From Coniferiporia sulphurascens (Eukaryota; Basidiomycota; Agaricomycetes; Hymenochaetales; Hymenochaetaceae): a stretch of DNA of 64,000 nt. The translations under genes and the position numbers were made by a program. Where the stretch lies: positions 1,054,001-1,118,000 of the forward strand of contig NBBA01000012.1 of assembly GCA_002794785.1 (NCBI GenBank), in the 5' to 3' direction. Below the pieces are notes generated by a model, which was given only the letters and a program-made list of their open reading frames with translations, was not told the origin of the DNA and searched no databases. This document shows positions 59,370 to 64,000 of the stretch, piece by piece; position 1 is the stretch's first letter; each line of letters begins with the position of its first letter.

Positions 59370-59939
59370 GGGTAGTAGGCCCCTGACTGATACAGACAGC
59401 TATGAGGGGAGGATGTGGTATCGCGAATCACGATGTTTGAGCTTTGAACACAACGGGCGCGGCGCCGGAACCGGTTTCACCACATTCGGCAATCTGCCAT
59501 CAACCGAGCCGGCGCTCGCTGCCTGAGTCGTCCTCGACTAAGGTAAGTTGAAATAGGGGCAACTCAAGCGAGACAGGCGATCATACGGGAGGGATACTGT
59601 ATCAGCAATTCACAGTTATGAAATCGCGTTAGCGACGGCTGATCGTTTCAAAAATAGGGTGTGATCAACGTCAGTTGGTACGAGGCGCCGTTCGTGCCTT
59701 TGCTCACTGGCACGGATACCTATATAAAACGGAAGCTACAATTGATTCCGCCTCGACGACGCCCCGCATTGACGCTCTTGCCTATGAAGGTTTCCGAGGA
59801 AAGTTTCGTCGGAATCTAATTCAAACATTTCAGGGCCCATTACTTGACATGGTGCTCGAGAGCAATTTACAAATCAGCCATATAACGCACATCGTGTACG
59901 TCGGTATACGGAAAATCATAATTCAGACTCTCATGTCGT
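59370..59939. other. Divergent spacer between the rhodanese and DUF6533-type genes
   Basis: The two genes point away from each other. A frame begins near 59,675, but no family motif supports it as an upstream exon. Confidence 0.45.
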
Positions 59940-61696
59940 TCTCGCAGACTAGCCTCGAAATATTATCAGCTGGCCTCAACTGGCAAGTCCTACTACTTGT
60001 ATCTGTCTCTTGCGAATTTCTGACGATCTACACTTCGAACATTAGTCATACTAATTTACGACCATATTCTTACACTCGACTTGGAAGTAGAGAACTTATG
60101 GAGCCGGTTTAAACTGACCCCAGCAAACGTGCTCTTTGTGCTTGTGGGTAATTGCCTTACTTTATCTGGCCCTGCTCGCTAATGACTTTTGTGACGGTTT
60201 AGAACCGATACTTCCCCCTCCTTTCTTATATTTGGATTATTGCCGGTACGTGTCCATGTCGACTCAGGCGGCCGTTCTTATAATCCTGACGTTAAATTTA
60301 CCCAGCTTATCATGAAACGTCCTGGGTTCCGTCTGTGAGTACATCATGCTTTCCCGCATTGAAATGACAGTAACCCTGACCTTTTTACGCTCTTTACAGG
60401 CGTATGTTTTTAATATCCATACCATAATTTGGACTATTCGCACTCATAGCCGTATATTCACCCTTAGCTGTCATAATTTTTTACACTTCCCCCTCGTCAT
60501 GGTCACAATCAGCGACGGCATAATCAGTGGCAAGTGCATCATGGCCAGCCACGTGCGCCCTCCTATCTAAGTACTTCTTACTGCAGCCATGGTAATCTTA
60601 CGTCTTTACGCCGTATACCTTGGCAAGCTCTGGGTTCCCCTCTTTTTGGGCGGGCTTGCTCTGATCCAATTCTCTTTCGGGATCGTAAGTGCATGCATAA
60701 CTGTCCTTAACTGTTGGACCAGCTCTGACTGCGCACCAGCGCGCGACTACGGGGGTCACTCTCCTTTCAAAGCCACCCGGGGTTTCCGGTTGTGTCTTGA
60801 CGGTCAAAGACGATGCGTATGTGCTATTCGCATTCTTCTCCATGACGGCTGTGTTAATATTTCTGCATTTCCAGTTATCAGAGTGCGTTTATTACCCAAG
60901 CTACGAGACTAAGCTGAGCTGCGCAAATCGGAACAGGCTTTGCTCTGCTATGGGGAGCAAGCGTGCTCTTCGACGCCAGTGTATTCTTCTTAACAATGTG
61001 GAAGACCTTTCAGTATCGATCATGTTCGAACGGAACGAAGGTTCGCCTGGTTGACCTTTTCCTGCGGGACGGTGGGCATCTCCCTCGATTCCGCAAACCA
61101 ATCCTTATTGACCGCACTCTGCGTTTTTTTAAATGGATAAAAGGCGTCATCTACTTTATGTAAGTCGTCATATTGGGCTGGATTTTTTCAGCATCGAAAT
61201 GAATCCGTTTTATCGAATGAAGCGCCATGTTCTCCGCGAAAGTCGTGAATTTTGTAGTCTTTTGGGTAGGTCCATTTACACGCCCCACAGTCTTGACATT
61301 ATTTTTTGGGACTTATATCTAATGCTATTATTCCAATAGATTGTATCGGTGCGTTCCAGCGCTGCGTATGCACACCGTTAACCGCTCACCCTAGACCTGA
61401 TCACTTGCCAGAGAGACCTCATCACCATAAACTGGACCTTCAATCATACGTGCGTACATCCGTTTCCTGTATATCTCTTTTTGTTTGCATTTCCTTAACT
61501 TATACCTAAAATAATTTTTTTAAATAACAGAATCACGGTCATCATGATCTCACGTCTTTTCTTCAACTTGCGCAACGACATGAACAGAAGTACCATTCCA
61601 ACTATAGGCTGGAATTCCAGAACGATGGGTCCGGAGGATGGTATCGGCCTGGAGCCGTTATCCGTTGCGACGAGACGTACTTACTTTTCTACATGA
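59940..61696 (+). CDS. DUF6533-type polytopic membrane protein (start unresolved)
   Basis: Plus-strand exons carry the pattern of a basidiomycete-expanded membrane family. A lead piece SKYYQLASTGKSYYLYL (near 59,945) is followed by YDHILTLDLEVENLWSRF (60,057 on) and LTPANVLFVL, joined over an intron to NRYFPLLSYIWIIA. A later exon has VILRLYAVYLGKLWVPLF and a membrane helix. About 60,938 on gives GFALLWGASVLFDASVFFLT and the RLVDLFLRDG block. The last exon has SRLFFNLRNDMNRS and ends RRTYFST, stop 61,694-61,696. The link between the lead piece and YDHILTL has no clean splice, so the start is unsettled or the copy is damaged there. Function unknown for the family. Confidence 0.6.
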
Positions 61697-62319
61697 GTGA
61701 GGACATTTTGTAAGAGAATAGTCTTGTTTAACGCAGAGTACGAACCCTTGTAAAATGTAGTGTACAATATTGCTCTTTATTTCTTACTTTTATTCCCCCC
61801 CCCCCTCCCCAAAAGTTGTCACTGGCAAAGCTCCTTGGACTTCGCACTCGTTTTTTGTAACGTGCGTAGCATGCATCCCTGTATTCATTTTCTTGGCCTC
61901 GGAATTGTCTGAGACTGAGTACGTCAGTCAGCGAATGCTTGAGTATCGCTAATTCTAACCGTTTGAATGTAGTAGCAGTTTCTCTGAATTTCGAGCAAGC
62001 ATTCAATAATGCCAGAAAGGCGATTCTTCGTCGAAAAGTGGCTCGCTTCTTTACCTCCTTACCCTCTTGATTCTTTACCGCCGACGCGGTACCATGTACG
62101 CGGGTACTGAATCCATGCTACTATTGTCCGGCCTCGACCTCATAGTATGCACGCCTGCTCTCGCCACTCTCCAAACTACGCACCGCAACCAAACGTGCTG
62201 AACACAGGAGGTATCACATAGGTATACATGTACATTCCACGAGACCGTAATCTACAAAGCAAGTCCGGCAGCTAATCCAGTCCAGCCCAAAAGTCATAGA
62301 TGCAGTCGGCGCCTCAAAC
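61697..62319. other. Convergent 3' region with a poly-C tract
   Basis: Eleven C bases at 61,795-61,805, then T and four more C, is the only notable structure. The genes on both sides end here. Confidence 0.55.
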
Positions 62320-64000
62320 TCAACTCCCAAGCTGCCACACACGGACCTCATCGTCCTGCGTCACCCACAGGCGCAGCGGATTTTCTGTTGCCTGCAGCGC
62401 GCGTACGGGGTGCGCAGCTGCTCCCCACCCAGGAGCGCGCCAGCCCCACGCCCGGCGACGTTCCCGCCTAGTAGCTCCCCCGTACGCAATGACCAGCCGC
62501 GTATGCGGTTGTCCTGGCCTGCGGCGAAGAGGAAGGAGGCTGAGGGATCGGTTGTGAGGCCCTGCGCGTAAATTGCATGTTGAAACAAAGGTAGGATAAG
62601 GAAAGAAGGAGGATGGAAGGATTGCGCTCACTAGGTCGAGGAGATATTCGTTGACGTGCCCCACGAAGACCATCGTCGGCTGGGTGCGACTACCGGTACA
62701 AAAACGGAGGTCAAACATTTCGAGCTACACAAAACAACAGAAAAACAAGTGATTACATGAGTTTGTCTTCACCTTCAATTGGGAACGATGGGCGTGTGGG
62801 AATAAAGCTTATCCCTACTTACCTCGCCTGCACTCGTGCACACGAGCATTTCCCATGCGCGCACGCCCCGTAGGTGCGTTATTGCTGCGTGCGCCTTCCT
62901 CGGCCTTGCCTTCCTCGCTTTCTCGCTATTACTGTTGTTATGATGTGTGAAGCCAGTGAAGCGGCCCCCAAGGATCTCGGTGCCCGTATCGCTGCGCTCG
63001 GGTGCACGGACGTCAAAGAGTCGGACTTCGCCGCTGCGGAAGCCCGCAAGTAGCGTATTCTGTAAGAAGCCGGAATAAATAAATAAAACGGGTCGAAAAT
63101 GTTAAGAACGGGAGAAACGGAAAACGCACATGGTGCTGGAGAATGGAGAGGATATCGCTTTTCATGGGGATGGTTGTATGCTTTTTTGCTGATGCCACGG
63201 ACCCGATGTCGTTCACAAATACTAGTTTGTGTGACATTCCTGCGGTGAGTACGATTAATTCCGATAACAATTATTAGCATCACCCTGCTGGCGGAAAACC
63301 CCATGTCAGATGGGAAGAAGGTACCTAGTGCGAGTGTCTTGTCCAGTAGGCTTGCCGCCCAAACGTTACCGGAAACATTTATTCGTGGCTGGTGATACAA
63401 TCCGGATCAGTGAAGGCTATTTTGATAAATAATTGAAGAAATGGACTTACAAAAAAGACACCGCCATCGTCGGGCGCCTTGAGGTCGCGTATGCACAACT
63501 GGCACGCGTTGGCTGTGCTGGAAACCGCACTAGATTTCACCAACACACATTACGTTGAATATGCAAATAAATAAATGGAGCCTCGGTAAAATCACGAGAT
63601 AAACTAGATACGACATACACAGCAGTAGGTCCGGAGCGGGCGACGTGCGATACAGGAGCGCCCGCACCAAGGTGGTAGGACGTAAACACTCGTGCGTTGT
63701 CGTTAAACGCATCCGACTCGCGTGGTAAGTTGGTATATTCGGAATCCGAGCGTGGTCGCGGTTCCACACGTGCGCAATGCAATATTCCACTTGAGTCGCC
63801 AGCGATAACGTTCAATGTTCCGTCAAGCATAGTGGTCTGGCAGCTTTACGATATGAGAAAGGTCACATACGCAAGGAAGAGGATAGGAGGAAAAGCGTTT
63901 GCGAGCACCCAAGTACGACGGTGGCGGGGATATGTCGTGTCTACATAACTGTAGAGGGGTGCATGCGCAGCGAAATCAAAGAGATTTAGGAAGGAGCTCC
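62320..64000 (-). CDS. WD40-repeat protein, 5' end beyond the window
   Basis: Minus-strand exons read from the right edge. About 63,060-62,880 holds LLAGFRSGEVRLFDVRAPE, a full WD blade. About 62,710-62,640 holds MFDLRFCTGSRTQPTMVF and GHVNEYLLDL. About 62,570-62,450 holds SASFLFAAGQDNRIRGWS and RTGELLGG, and the end has ENPLRLWVTQDDEVRVWQL, stop 62,320-62,322. The last two segments are in different frames; only a 29-base GT...AG stretch (near 62,420-62,448) would join them, too short for a normal intron. Exons continue past 63,400 toward the edge. The blades recall DCAF4-type substrate receptors of CUL4 ligases, but this is tentative. Confidence 0.65.

Overview
The window is nuclear DNA of a filamentous basidiomycete, most likely an Agaricomycete. 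Nearly every gene is cut by many short GT...AG introns of about 50-70 bases. Housekeeping genes are packed tightly on both strands, and families typical of mushrooms are present: ricin-B-like beta-trefoil lectins, secreted PEBP proteins, a DUF6533-type membrane protein and a TM7S3/TM198-type membrane protein. Family names come from motifs read by eye. No database search was possible.

Left part (1-29 kb) is a gene-poor, duplication-rich accessory region. It opens with the 3' half of a Ty1/copia retrotransposon and its 3' LTR. The LTR ends inside an exon of a beta-trefoil lectin gene copy. Five copies of that lectin family lie on the minus strand: one interrupted (about 1.93-2.54 kb), one decayed (3.3-3.96 kb), and three that read through with shared intron positions (14.3-15.1, 16.9-17.7 and 19.5-20.3 kb). 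Between them sit two DUF202 membrane-protein paralogs, a TM198-like membrane protein, and three terminal-inverted-repeat elements joined end to end so that neighbours share one TA. Next come three tandem PEBP genes (22.0-25.6 kb) with identical exon layout, then an unrecognised, probably secreted protein (27.0-28.0 kb).

Right part (29-64 kb) is dense and mostly conserved: RRP6 exosome nuclease, an MFS drug/polyamine-type transporter, urease accessory GTPase UreG, ubiquitin chain-elongation factor UFD2, mitochondrial ribosomal protein bL35, a polytopic membrane protein, a Rad60/NIP45-type protein with SUMO-like domains, a GCFC/PAXBP1-type splicing factor, an unrecognised spliced gene, the U6 snRNA phosphodiesterase USB1, a nucleotidyltransferase-like protein, a rhodanese/Cdc25-type phosphatase, a DUF6533-type membrane protein, and a WD40 protein that runs off the right edge.

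The most unusual structure is a 1.2-kb palindrome at 48,035-49,238. Its two outer arms are perfectly matched over 231 bases, and it fills almost the whole divergent promoter between the Rad60-like and GCFC-like genes. The genes do not form one pathway. The left side reads as local family expansion with transposon activity, and the right side as a conserved block (RNA processing, ubiquitin/SUMO, urease maturation).
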